Shown here in pieces: positions 23,146 to 33,552 of a stretch of 64,000 nucleotides of DNA; positions within the stretch are counted from its first letter, which is position 1; the number at the start of each line of letters is the position of its first letter. The stretch spans positions 16,068,501 through 16,132,500 of the forward strand of contig CM056734.1 of NCBI GenBank assembly GCA_029844215.1. The letters run 5' to 3'. Source of the DNA: Przewalskia tangutica. Taxonomy: Eukaryota > Streptophyta > Magnoliopsida > Solanales > Solanaceae. Position numbers and translations under genes: made by a program. Under the pieces are notes generated by a model, which ran no database searches, had not been told where the DNA came from, and worked only from the letters and a program-made list of their open reading frames with translations.

Positions 23146-23857
23146 TACTCTTTGAGAACATAGGTCGAACAAATTGTCTACAAAATGAACTAATTAAAAG
23201 TCCTTTGGCCTTTATGTACAGGTTTAAATCTCCAGTTACAGAATGTTCTAAAACGGACATCTTGTGTTTGAATTTAGTGAACATATATGATCAAATAAAA
23301 AAGAAATTCAAGAGAAACAAAAAAGTTGTAAAAGCAAAAACAAAAAGATATTGGAGACTGTGAGAGAAAGAGCCAAGAGACGACAAGCACCCACTAGTGG
23401 CCCAAGAAAATCTTCTACTGCGCAGAAGCCCAAGGGCCGTTAAAGCTTCAAATCGCGTTCCGGTCTTGTAGTGTCTCCTTAGAACAGATCCTGTACAGAT
23501 AAGGTGCGGTAAAGGGATTTTAAAGAGTTTAGTTTTGAGTTCGACAGGCGATGTGGTACAGAGGGGCTTCATTCACTTATAACAGACAGTGTCAATAACT
23601 AGCACAATCAATGAGATCTGCTCAGATTTCCCCATTAGGTAATTGATAAACTGAATAGAAGAAGTTTACTTGTCGTTGTCTATTCTTATGGAACACAACC
23701 ATTTGCTGGATATGGCGTATTAATTTAAAAAGAAATCATCCGAAAACATAAGGGCTGCAGGACATTTCTTGCATACTTTAATACTTTAATATTTATGATT
23801 TTTTAAGGAAAGCTGGATTCATATGAATTCTAAGGCACTGAGACAAAGACTGATTTA
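23146..23857. other. 3' flank of FRO and intergenic sequence
   Basis: Contains the FRO 3' UTR at the left. The 23340-23575 segment has lower AT and one unsupported minus-strand ORF (93 codons). No element ends were recognised. Confidence 0.4.
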
Positions 23858-24440
23858 GTGCCTGATTGGTATGGCTTTTTTAAAGGCAAAGTGTTTTTGG
23901 AGAGCCAAAAGTATTTTTGGCTTTTAATTGGAGTGTTGGTTGACAAATTCAAAAGTACTTTTGAAAGAAGCTAGAAATTTGGGCGCTTATTTTGGCCTTC
24001 TACTTTTTTATTTTTTATATAAAAATATTTTTTTTATTGATAACCAAACACGTAACAACTTTTTGATAAAAAACTCTACTTGAAAAGCTCTACTCCTAAG
24101 TGCCTGTATGGTATGGCTTTTTTAAAGGCCAAAAGTGATTTTGGAGAGCCAAAAGCACTTTTGGCCTTTAATTGTTGTGATTGGTCGTGGAATCCAAAAG
24201 TACTTTTGGAAGAAGCTCAAAATTTAGGCTTCTTGAGTAGAGCTTATTTTGGCCTTCAATTTTTTTGTTTTTTATACAAAAGCATTTTTTTTATTGACAA
24301 CCAAACACCTAACCATTTTTTAATAAAAAACTCTACTTTGAAAAACTCTACTCCTAAAATCTCTTTTTAATAAGCTGTACCAAACGGACCCTAAAAATTC
24401 TATTTCTAAAAGCTCTTTTTAAAAGCCTTAACAAACGGCT
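23858..24440. repeat. MITE-like element, copy 2, interrupted by a sister copy
   Basis: The left end reads TGCCTGATTGGTATGGCTTT; the right end is the inverted aaaagccttaacaaacggct. The body matches copy 1 (1997-2275) and is broken at about 24097 and resumed at about 24393. No coding capacity. Confidence 0.65.
24098..24392. repeat. MITE-like element, copy 3, nested in copy 2
   Basis: Begins GTGCCTGTATGGTATGGC and ends AATAAGCTGTACCAAACGGA, with the same internal text as copies 1 and 2 (attgacaaccaaacacctaac). It lies inside copy 2 near its right end; CCTAA occurs at both edges as a possible duplication. Confidence 0.65.
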
Positions 24441-24937
24441 CTTAGTAGTAGATGACATTGTACATATACTCAAAGTTGATTCTCAATCGATGCTCACATT
24501 GTCAATAGTTACCTTGCTATTTCATTATAGTCCTAGTTGATGACCCATAAAGTACGACAAATATCATTATGAATTCCAAGCCATGGATTTATCCAGTGTT
24601 TTCAACATGCAGTGATGAAGAGAGAAGGTATGCAGATTCTCACCAGTTTGGCCCTTTCCCGTTAATCCACCCCAGTTGTATCTTAACGCATATAGACGTT
24701 TGCAAATTGCCATGGACGTTCACCCTTTTAGGTAGGGCAAATACATGGCAGTTTGATCATCTTGAGTAATGATTGTGATCGCCCTCTTAATGACTGAATA
24801 TGAATTGCATATCCATAACTATTATGCTGAGTTTAGAGTTCAATAGCTTGTAAGAACAATACAAAGAACCAATCTTTAACCAATAATTTCAAGGGATGAA
24901 AAAAGATTCAACATTGAAGGAAACAAAAGTACAATAT
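24441..24937. other. Intergenic between the MITE pair and the 3' end of LecRK
   Basis: Includes the 3' UTR region of the minus-strand lectin kinase. A plus-strand ORF at 24569-24769 lacks any recognised motif and is not called. Confidence 0.45.
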
Positions 24938-26896
24938 CTACACAGCCGATAGTGGATCTGATTCTTCACTTAGCCAATCGCTTCTATCTCTAATGTTGCT
25001 TTCCCTAGGTGTTAATTCAGCTAGCAATTCATTCGGGGTTGCATCCACATTCTCACCTAGCAATACAGCAACAACCTCACTCATAGTAGGTCGTCGGAGA
25101 GGATCCGGGTGACAACAAGTAAGTCCTAGTTTCAACATAGCTTCCATTTTGTCCTCCGAATACTGCCCCTTAATCCTATCATCTGCTGCCTCACATAATC
25201 TTCCTTCCCTATACTTTTGTCTAACCCAATCAATCAACACTTCCTCTTCCTCCACCACGAACCCCGTGTCAATCGGCCTTCGCCCACATGCCACCTCCAA
25301 CACCACCACCCCAAAACTATAAACATCGCTAGTTGCAGTCGGGTTAGCCCTTGTCACCACTTCAGGTGCCAAGTACCCTAATGTACCTACAACCCTAGTT
25401 GTATTTGGGACACCGCCATGAGTATACAACTTTGCTAGCCCAAAATCACCCAATCTCCCTCTCATTTCACTATCTAACAAAACATTGCTAGATTTAATAT
25501 CTCTATGTACAACTACTTGTTCCCAACCATGATGCAGATAGTTCAACCCCTCAGCAACATCAGCTAGGACCTTCCTCCGGTCTACCCAATTCATAACCTT
25601 CTCCGGCTTATCGAATATCCATTTATTCAAACTCCCATTAGGCATGTAATCATACACAATCATAAGTTCATTCCCTTTCCTACACCACCCCTTCATTTGT
25701 ACTAAATTCTTGTGTTGAAGCCTTCCGATAGTCGATATCTCAGCCATGAATTCCCTAATCCCTTGTCTTGAATCATGGTTCACACATTTCACTGCCACTT
25801 GTGTTTTATTAGCTAGTATTCCTTTATACACTTTACCAAATCCACCAGCCCCAAGTAGCTCATCTTTACAGAACCCTTTTGTTGCTTGGCTTAGCTCTTC
25901 ATGTGAAAATCTATGAGGCCAATACTCAAGTTCCCAATCTTCAATCACATCATCTTCTTCCTTCTCACTTCTCCTCTTCCACCAAAACCAATAAACTACA
26001 CATAAACAACCTAACACAACCACCACAGAACCAAGAGCAATCCCAGCAATAGCACCGGGAGATAATGAAGACCGCAAATTTTCCAGCTGAAAAACGGGCA
26101 AATTCGTCGTATTAATATCCCTTGCAACACCAGAATCACTGAAACTCCAAGCTAGAAGTCTTTGTGCCTCAACCCATTGAGTCTTGGAAGCAGAGAACCC
26201 CATATACATCTTAGCAGACGTGTAATTCGCAATTATTGGATTTTTATAACTCAACAAAGTCCTAACGGGTCGGGGCATACCAGCCGGAGTTATGGTAACA
26301 TTAATCTCGAATTCAGGTCCATTGAACTCAATCCAAGCATGGATATTTTGCCCAGTTCGCATATTTAAAGGCACAAAAGAATCACTATCATTATAATATC
26401 CAGCCGTTTGAGTAACAATAGATTCGATGCTGTTTAAATCTATCCCAACATGGTTTCTATCTGGGTCATTGAATTCCGGGTTACGACCCGTATCGAACTC
26501 GACGGCGAGAAGTGGGGCCACTGTGTGAACGGTGGCGTTAGAGAAAAGTCCGAGGTATTGACCGGAGAGCGCATTGGGTGGAGAAGTTGAAGCAGAGAGA
26601 ACAAAAGCGAGGCCAAAGCCAGGACTAGATGAGTCATCAGGGAGTATAGAAAAGATGAATTGGGTAGAGAAAGAAGTGGACTTGATAGGAATTTGAGATG
26701 GGTAAAAAGCTCGGCCGAGGGAGAACTGGTTGGAGTCGTTTGTAAGGCGGATTACTGGTGGTTCAAGACGAGCATCTTCGATGAGGTTGAGGGGAGGGGT
26801 GGTGGTGTTGGTAGTGAAAGAGTTGAAGAGAAATTCAATGCCGGAAATGGATGGGATGATTGAAACATTGATGAGAATGAATAGTATTGCTAACAT
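24938..26896 (-). CDS. LecRK-S.1: L-type lectin-domain receptor kinase (LecRK-S.1-like), intronless, 652 residues
   Basis: A single open frame encodes a plasma-membrane receptor kinase. Residues 1-19 form a signal peptide (LAILFILINVSIIPSISG). Residues 20-255 are the legume-lectin fold (IEFLFNSF, LGRAFYP, FSTQFIFSIL, GFGLAFVLSASTSP, LLAVEFDTG, NHVGIDLNSIES, MYMGFSAS). Residues about 282-304 are the transmembrane helix, followed by basic KRR. The kinase domain spans about 345-615: glycine loop GAGGFGKV (349-356), lysine in VAVK (370), HRDIKSSN (464-471, an RD kinase), DFGLAK (484-489), APE (510-512). Activation-loop text TTRVVGTLGYLAPE and C-terminal RRPTMSEVV are typical. Length, lack of introns and close sequence agreement point to the S.1 clade (Arabidopsis At1g15530 type). 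Ligand unknown; LecRKs usually act in extracellular sensing and immunity. No lesion is visible. FRO converges on it from the left. Confidence 0.96.
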   Translation of the reverse strand: MLAILFILINVSIIPSISGIEFLFNSFTTNTTTPPLNLIEDARLEPPVIRLTNDSNQFSLGRAFYPSQIPIKSTSFSTQFIFSILPDDSSSPGFGLAFVLSASTSPPNALSGQYLGLFSNATVHTVAPLLAVEFDTGRNPEFNDPDRNHVGIDLNSIESIVTQTAGYYNDSDSFVPLNMRTGQNIHAWIEFNGPEFEINVTITPAGMPRPVRTLLSYKNPIIANYTSAKMYMGFSASKTQWVEAQRLLAWSFSDSGVARDINTTNLPVFQLENLRSSLSPGAIAGIALGSVVVVLGCLCVVYWFWWKRRSEKEEDDVIEDWELEYWPHRFSHEELSQATKGFCKDELLGAGGFGKVYKGILANKTQVAVKCVNHDSRQGIREFMAEISTIGRLQHKNLVQMKGWCRKGNELMIVYDYMPNGSLNKWIFDKPEKVMNWVDRRKVLADVAEGLNYLHHGWEQVVVHRDIKSSNVLLDSEMRGRLGDFGLAKLYTHGGVPNTTRVVGTLGYLAPEVVTRANPTATSDVYSFGVVVLEVACGRRPIDTGFVVEEEEVLIDWVRQKYREGRLCEAADDRIKGQYSEDKMEAMLKLGLTCCHPDPLRRPTMSEVVAVLLGENVDATPNELLAELTPRESNIRDRSDWLSEESDPLSAV

Positions 26897-26944
26897 ATTT
26901 TAATTAGGAAACGGGGAATAGTGGGAAGAGACGGGCTGTTGCTA

Positions 26945-26960
26945 ACACTTATATACTAAG
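26945..26960 (-). promoter_or_regulatory. Candidate TATA box of LecRK
   Basis: On the minus strand TTAGTATATAAGTG lies about 55 bases upstream of the ATG at 26896, a normal distance for a plant TATA box with a short leader. Confidence 0.55.
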
Positions 26961-27211
26961 TATTATTTCTAAATTTAAAGCTTAACAACCCACATTATTG
27001 CTCATCATATAATAATCACTATATTATTATTTAGGATGTAAGGAATTTCTATATTACTTCTATAATTTTCCGGAAAATTATATAGTAAATCAACCCCAAT
27101 AGTCTAATAACAGGAACAGTGTACAGAGTTGCTTCACGAAATAATTTAGTAGACAAGAATTTATAATTCGAATTTTAAATTGTAACTTTACGAACTCAAA
27201 TTTCAATTCTT

Positions 27212-27446
27212 TTGTTGACGAAGGAACCCGCAGCCGCTTCTTCTTCGAAGTGCAAGCCGCAGTGCTTGGGACGCAATAGCACGCAAACCACGTCGGTAGG
27301 TTAAACCACACTTAGCACGCCAGTGTGAGCTCCAAGAGGCGGCGGGCGGGCGTTACCCTGGGGTTTCGAACTTGTGACCAAGCTCTCCCACACCACCCAA
27401 TGAGAATACCCTCTGCCTTCAAGACCAACTGGTCTAGGGCTTCGGA
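27212..27446 (-). repeat. tRNA-derived SINE, complete, 16-bp target duplication
   Basis: The 235-bp body is flanked by the perfect direct repeat TCAAATTTCAATTCTT (27196-27211 and 27447-27462). On the minus strand it starts with a tRNA-like head (A-box-like TGGTCTTGAAGG, B box AGTTCGAAACC). It then has a family-specific body shared with 51846-52089 (for example ccgcctctt and gcggctgcgggtt). It lies in the 5' flank of LecRK, about 300 bp upstream of its ATG. Confidence 0.85.
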
Positions 27447-27549
27447 TCAAATTTCAATTCTTATCCGTTGGATCTTTTGTCCAGCCACTTACAGACATTT
27501 CCCATTTAAAATAATCATTATTCATAGTCATACATGAATGAGTGATATA

Positions 27550-27855
27550 TATTAGAAATTTATTAATGTGAAATTAAGTTTATTTTATTATTTATAACTC
27601 AAATAATTAGGGCCTCATATGTTGGAAAAATCATTTTCACACGCGTGTACACATAGAATCATATTTCGTAAATTTCATTATTGAAAGAGATATTGGTACG
27701 TAAGTGAAGTGTTTGAGACATAGAATGATGGACGGTTATTGGTAAAATGACAAGTAATCCATGTTGGTAAATGAAGGAATAAGTGTGTGAAGTGTAAGAT
27801 GAAACGAGTCGAAAACGTTGGTAAACGAAGGAAGAAGTGTGCGAAGTGTAAGATC
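27550..27855 (+). repeat. Truncated left LTR of Copia element E
   Basis: About 300 bp aligning with the first part of the right LTR (29037-29379). Near its end a stretch of about 47 bp is duplicated in tandem (ttggtaaatgaaggaataag ... and ttggtaaacgaaggaagaag ..., 27760-27855). The U3-distal and R-U5 parts are missing and RNase H text follows. Confidence 0.75.
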
Positions 27856-29026
27856 AGTTGAACTAAGGTTCACTCGTGATTCTGAAAATGATCGATAGAA
27901 GGCATATGACGATATCTGAAATATTCGCTTATCTACGGATTATGGTACTTTGGATGTCCAGCGATTCTCGGAGAACACAGTGATGCAAACTGGACATTGG
28001 ACTTGAAGAACACCAAAGCCACAAGTGGATGTGTATGGTGTGTCTTTAAAAATCCTCTAAGCAAACTTGCATGGTCGATTCATGGAGGAATCATAATTTA
28101 TCGCTTTGGACAAAGCATGAAACGAAGTTGAGTAACTTCACGACTCCTTAGAGGACATCCCTTACTGGGAGAAACTCGTGCCTTCGACAGTTATACATTG
28201 TGGCTAGTCGGTCGGCTTGAGGAAAGGTACGGATGACGGCGTCTGGACATATATGTCAGATACATAAGACCGTATGACAGTTAATCATCATGGGTGTCAC
28301 TTTCTTGATTACTAATCAAAGGATAAAGCGGACCTTTTAACTAAGGGACTACCCGAAGATCAAGAGTTCTGTCTGTCTAGGGGAATGAGCTTAAAACCCA
28401 AACAATACGAACCTTTGTGGTGGTTACCCAACCATACTGACTGGAGATCCCAAGAATTTAGTTTAATGGGAAAACTAAACTGCAAAAGGTTCAGTTGAGC
28501 GCTTCGGTGAAAGCAAGAGCACTTCGGGATTATGATTATGTAAAGAAACGTGAATCCAAAGTTGTTCCCGCGATAGATATTAAAGTGATACCTGCATGGT
28601 GGGTAAAGGTTAACCTTCCAAACCTTTAACGATCCTCAAACGGTTGAGGTTAAGGTTGGGGAAACTTTTAATTATTCCTAACACTTGTGAAGTGGGGTAT
28701 AGCAGAATACCTCATAGGAGATCATCTATTTAAGTGTGAGGACGGACTGCCTCAAATGAACGCACTTAAAAATCCAAGAAGTGTCCACGGCCACAACAGA
28801 TAAAACATTATGAAGAACAGAGTAAGAAAAGTTATTATGTTGGTATTGTTGACTTGACTAACACTAAACACTGACGGTTCAAGCCATCACGTTCACCGCG
28901 CAGTAAGTAAGTCTGATGGTATTCAACTATGGAAGGTTCAAAGCTGAAGCTATCTCTCTAGATGCAACATCGGTCCGCTAAAAGATTGCTGGAAAGGCAC
29001 CTTGTGAGTGCGCCAAAATCTCTTTC
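27856..29026 (+). pseudogene. Copia RNase H remnant and 3' untranslated region of element E
   Basis: Frames are shifted throughout, but pieces are legible: TDYGTLDV, a degraded S-D-A-N-W region at 27977, FIALDKA after 28090, YWEKLVPS near 28165, and finally KADLLTKGLPEDQEFCLS with RGMSLKPK (28325-28400), the normal end of a Copia polyprotein. The region from 28400 to the polypurine tract is non-coding and matches the corresponding part of element D. It encodes nothing functional. Confidence 0.75.
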
Positions 29027-29036
29027 AAGAGGGGAT
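29027..29036 (+). promoter_or_regulatory. Polypurine tract of element E
   Basis: AAGAGGGGAT directly precedes the right LTR; the identical sequence precedes the LTR of element D on the other strand at 53849-53858. It primes plus-strand DNA synthesis in retroelements. Confidence 0.8.
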
Positions 29037-29379
29037 TATTGGAAATTTACTAATGTGGAATTAAATTTATCCCATTATTTATGACTCAAACAATTGCTCT
29101 GCTCGTCGGAAACATCATTTTCACACACGTGCACACGTAGTGTCAAATATCATAAATTTCATTATTGAGAGAGATATTGATACGTAAGTGAAGCATTTGA
29201 GAAATAGAATGATGGACGATTATTGGCCAAATGACAAGTATTTCACGTTGGTAAACGAAGGGAGAAGTGTGCGAAGTGTAAGATGAAACGAGTTGGAAAT
29301 CGCCGCGACACAAATTGGGTGATCATGGGTAGAAGCGCGACGCTAATTCTGTAGCTGTGCACACCGAGTGTGTCTTTGT
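29037..29379 (+). repeat. Right LTR of element E, part 1
   Basis: Starts TATTGGAAATTTACTAATG and runs into a GC-rich segment (cgccgcgacac, agaagcgcgacgc) where element F was inserted. It continues at 41841. Confidence 0.8.
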
Positions 29380-32300
29380 TGACACCGATTTTGACCCTCC
29401 CATCCAGTCATTAACTATAAAATTACACTAATTTTCAACAATAATTCTAATAATTTTAAAATAATAAAATGCAGTAATAAAACATTAATACAGGCATAAA
29501 TAAACAATTTAATAATAAATAATAAATACATAAAATAATAATCTAACACACGCGTTTTAATAATAGCATTCATAAAAGAATTAAGAAGCCCTAATTTTTA
29601 TTTAATGAGTCTTAATAATGACATCACTTTATAAACATTAAACACTAATTAAATAGCACACCCGCATTTATTATTATAATAATTTAAATCTAAACTTAGA
29701 CTAATAAAGCACCTAAATAATTTAATCACAATTTATTAATCTGATTTACCCCTAATTAATTTTACCTAAACTAACAATTAAAACTAACCTAAAACTAATA
29801 CACCTAATTTAATACCTAAACTCTACCCAACCCAAAACGCAGCCCAACAGCCCACGTCGCCCTGGCCCAACCCGCAGGCCCAGAAACCATCAGCCTTTAT
29901 CTCCTTTCCCCCCAGTTAGCCCACACCCCAGCAGCCCTTATTTCCCCTCACTCCCTCAGCGCTTATCCCTTCCCCAGAACCCTAAAAACCTAAAGCCTCA
30001 GTAGCCGCACCTCGCACCCCCCCATCGCCGCACCTTCCCTGCCGAGATTCTCGCCTGAGAATCCGGCGACCTTCCTTACCCATGCACACGCAGCCAGCTC
30101 GCCCTTACCATAACACGAACCAGCACAAAATCTCGCCCAAATCGTGTCAAATCGATAATAAAACCTTACCAAAATCAGCACTGAAGAATCTCAATCAAAT
30201 CGTCTAAAATCAGTACCAATAACTTACCAACATTAGAACCCGAAATGGAGGCTATATAAACCATTCAAATACACATGCAAGAGCGCGGTGGAGGCGAGCA
30301 CAAAGACGCAGAGCTCGTGAGGCAAAGACAAAGGTCGAGCACCGCTTTCATCTTCAAGAATACCTTCTTTACAATCCGAAAATTAGAAGGCTAAGGCAAG
30401 AACATAAAATCGAACCCTTTCGTCTTCCTCGTAAGAATCCGTCACAAACCAGTAAGTATTCTCAAAGCAACAGCTTCATTCCATTTTTATCGCATCGCAC
30501 AAAACTCCGAGTGGATCGACACTTGATACGCTGCCTCGGTTCGCTGTCCGGAGAAGGTAATTCACTTTCCTGTCGAATTTCAGTTCTTTATGTGAATTTA
30601 TGTATTTTTCTGTTATGTATTTCTTGATTATATTTGTTAATTTTGTTATAAAAGTCTTCAATATGTTTTAGCCTATCTTGTTAGATTCTGATTATCTAAA
30701 GCTATTACTAGGTTCATATTTAATATCATAAGCCGAGTACGTTTGCCTAATATCTGATTGTGATGTTGATTGATCGAAAGTTTCTATGGTGTCAACAAGT
30801 TCAGCCGATTGTTACATCGGTATGTCGGTTTGAGATCGAGTATCTTGCTCTACCTAGCTAAAAGTGCCATGCCCGCTCAATTAGGGAAATCCTTCACGTC
30901 AATATTTTACGTCTCCTGAATTATATCGTGCTCTGGTTATTGTCTGTTAAGCTTTTGCCTTAAATTTCTTATTAGATTAGACCATACTATGTTAAGCTAT
31001 ATCTTTGGTTGTATTCCATGTCTTAATTTGTAATCTTGTTTCATATGTTAAATACATACAGTGGACTAAGTGGACTATCAAGACTGTTTAGGGAGGGGTT
31101 GAGTTAAGAAAATGATTTGGATGAACCCTTTTGTATGAAAACAAAATGTCTACTCCCTTTGACAGGTTGCATATATATAAATCTACATTGTCTATTTGAA
31201 ATGTTGGTTCCTTGTGCCTTGGCTGCTTAATTTATCCTGTCTGACGTATACATTTTGTGTTTACCAATTATGAGTATGAGTTTGGTGGAAATGTCTTAGC
31301 AGGCTACCTTCTTTGTCCTCCTGTTCCTTTTCGTTGTTTTGTCGGGGTTTGTTAAGTATTTTCTCTTCTTGGATCATATCCTTATTCTATTGATGTTATG
31401 CAAATATGCAACTCTTCATGTTTATTTAGGAGAGAAATTTGTCCGTTTGTATGCCTAAAATATCTTCTGCAGGTGCTTAATTATTTATCTTCGACCTCGT
31501 GTTGTTGATATGACTACACACTTAGCCTTCTGGTTTAAATCCTAAAATGGGTCCTCGACAAAGATATAATCTCACTCAAGTTAACCGTGGTGCCACATTT
31601 CTGATGATGATCTTTACTATATTTGATAAAAGATATAGTTCTTGTATGCTCGATGCAGATCCAGCCTATCTTTTATGTTTAAAAATGCTATCTCTATTGG
31701 TTATTTGGTCTTCTCGGTTTCTCGTGAATCTGGCACCTATTTTAAGTGTTTATCATGCTGATTTTAAAAGGTGTTAGTTAGGTCCATGTTGTTTGATAAC
31801 TGTTTGTGTATAATCGTGCCCACATATACCTAATATGCTAGGTTAAGATTTCTTTGTGTCTTGTGTGATTTTCCCGAGTAATTGTAAATGATCGTACTAA
31901 TCTTGGTATGTCTGAACTGTTTTTAGCTATTAAGTTCATATGATGTTGGTTTGAGGTCTGTCTAATTGGATAAGCAGATTTAAGGCTTTTGTAGTAGTCT
32001 AAGAAACATGTCAACCCCTTTGAGACTATAATTGATCACCCCTGCCTTCTGTATCTATTATGATAGTTGACATTAGTGTGAATTAGGAAATCATTGGGTT
32101 AGGGTTAATATGTACGCATAACTGTTATGTTGGTTCTACAAAGGCAGCCTTATCCATCTTCAAGGGATTTTATGTGAGCAAATATACTTTCTTTGTTAAT
32201 TGAATCATACTGTATGTATGTCAAAGATTATATATGCTTGTATATCTTTATTAATTATATTCTGGATGTGTCTATTCTTATATGCCTAAGAGGATACCAA

Positions 32301-33532
32301 CGTGCTTCTACATTTATGAATCTATTGGTTTGGTAAATGATTCATTTCTTGAAATTTTGCCATAGTTAAATATAAATTGGATCATATACATGTCTAAGTT
32401 TATATTAGCATATTATCTATTTGCATTATTAAAATTTTGAGACACTCTAATCCTTATCTTCTTTTTTTTTACATGAAATGCATCGGAGCGAAATGAAGAG
32501 TCTCATGGCGAGACTCATTACAAGCTACAACAAATGAAGATCCGCATCTTGTGTGCTTCATCCTCTCCGCATCATAAACTCCAAACCATAGGCGGAATGA
32601 CTTCGCCATTTCCTCGAGTCCTTGTTAATTCTTATCCTCACCCCATTTATTGTTGTAATTATTTGACTAACGCTACTCTAATTAGTAGGACACCTAGAAT
32701 AGCTAAACCTTGAATCAATAATTAGAAGATAATTGGGTATTAGAAATTTGGCCTTCCCCTAGTTGCTTATTTAGGATTGTCATGCATATCGGAATATTTT
32801 TTTTTATCATTGCAAAGAGTAATTAAAACCTAAACTATATTTTTGCATAATTAACAAAGCAAATCCATAAATAACTATCTTTCCCTTTATTTTCCATTGC
32901 CAAAAAGAGTATTTTATAAACAACATGAAATGCATATTTTCGAACTTTATACTATGTCATGCCTATTTACCTAGATACATTTTGTCAAAGAAACTGATTC
33001 TGGCATTATTACCTTTACACTATACTATGCAATATATATTTTATCTAATATAGCAAATTTATATGTTCTTTAAGTATCTTATGAACGTATATTTTCATCC
33101 AAAAATTAATTCTACTTTATAAAATCATAAACCTTTATGTCGTCAAAGAACATATTTTCCTTACTTTATATAAAACACTTGCAACATTCTTTTACTTCAA
33201 ACATTCTTTCTTAAACATGCCTTTCTTAGCATAAATAATTAACCCTAGGTTTGAACGGACAACATGAGTTAGCGGATCCTTTAAGTGCCTAACCCTTCCC
33301 TTTAGGATAATAAAGAACCACTTACCTAATCTCATTAAGTTTAGCAGACCATTAAATGGAGTTAATGTTTACTTTAAACTAGTTAACATTTAGGTGTCCT
33401 AATTCACCCAAATTAATTAGGTGGCGACTCCTCGAACCCTTTTTAACATTCAGCACTTTATTATTTATTTTCTAACATTTTTTTATTTAAGCAGGGTTCG
33501 CTAAAAAGTCGCGGTCGAAAAAGGGCGCGACA
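29380..33532 (+). repeat. Left LTR of element F
   Basis: 4153 bp. It starts with AT-rich sequence, then a C-rich stretch (29820-30100), a TATA box at 30252, a transcribed-looking region with agagcgcggtgg, and a long AT-rich tail ending GGGCGCGACA. It aligns end to end with 37720-41840; 32440-33240 shows no difference that I noticed, whereas 30500-31400 differs by many small indels. Confidence 0.92.
30252..30260 (+). promoter_or_regulatory. TATA box of the left F LTR
   Basis: CTATATAAA in an otherwise mixed-composition stretch; the copy in the right LTR is at 38567-38575. It is the probable core promoter of the element. Confidence 0.65.
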
Positions 33533-33535
33533 GAA

Positions 33536-33552
33536 TGGCGACTCCACTGGAG
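33536..33552 (+). promoter_or_regulatory. Primer-binding site, tRNA-Arg type
   Basis: TGGCGACTCCACTGGAG begins three bases after the left LTR. It corresponds to the tRNA-Arg primer site known from Ogre elements and places F in that lineage. Confidence 0.8.

Noticed and set aside
24569..24769. 66-codon plus-strand ORF between the MITE pair and LecRK
   Set aside because: No motif, no splice context and it lies in the presumed LecRK 3' flank.
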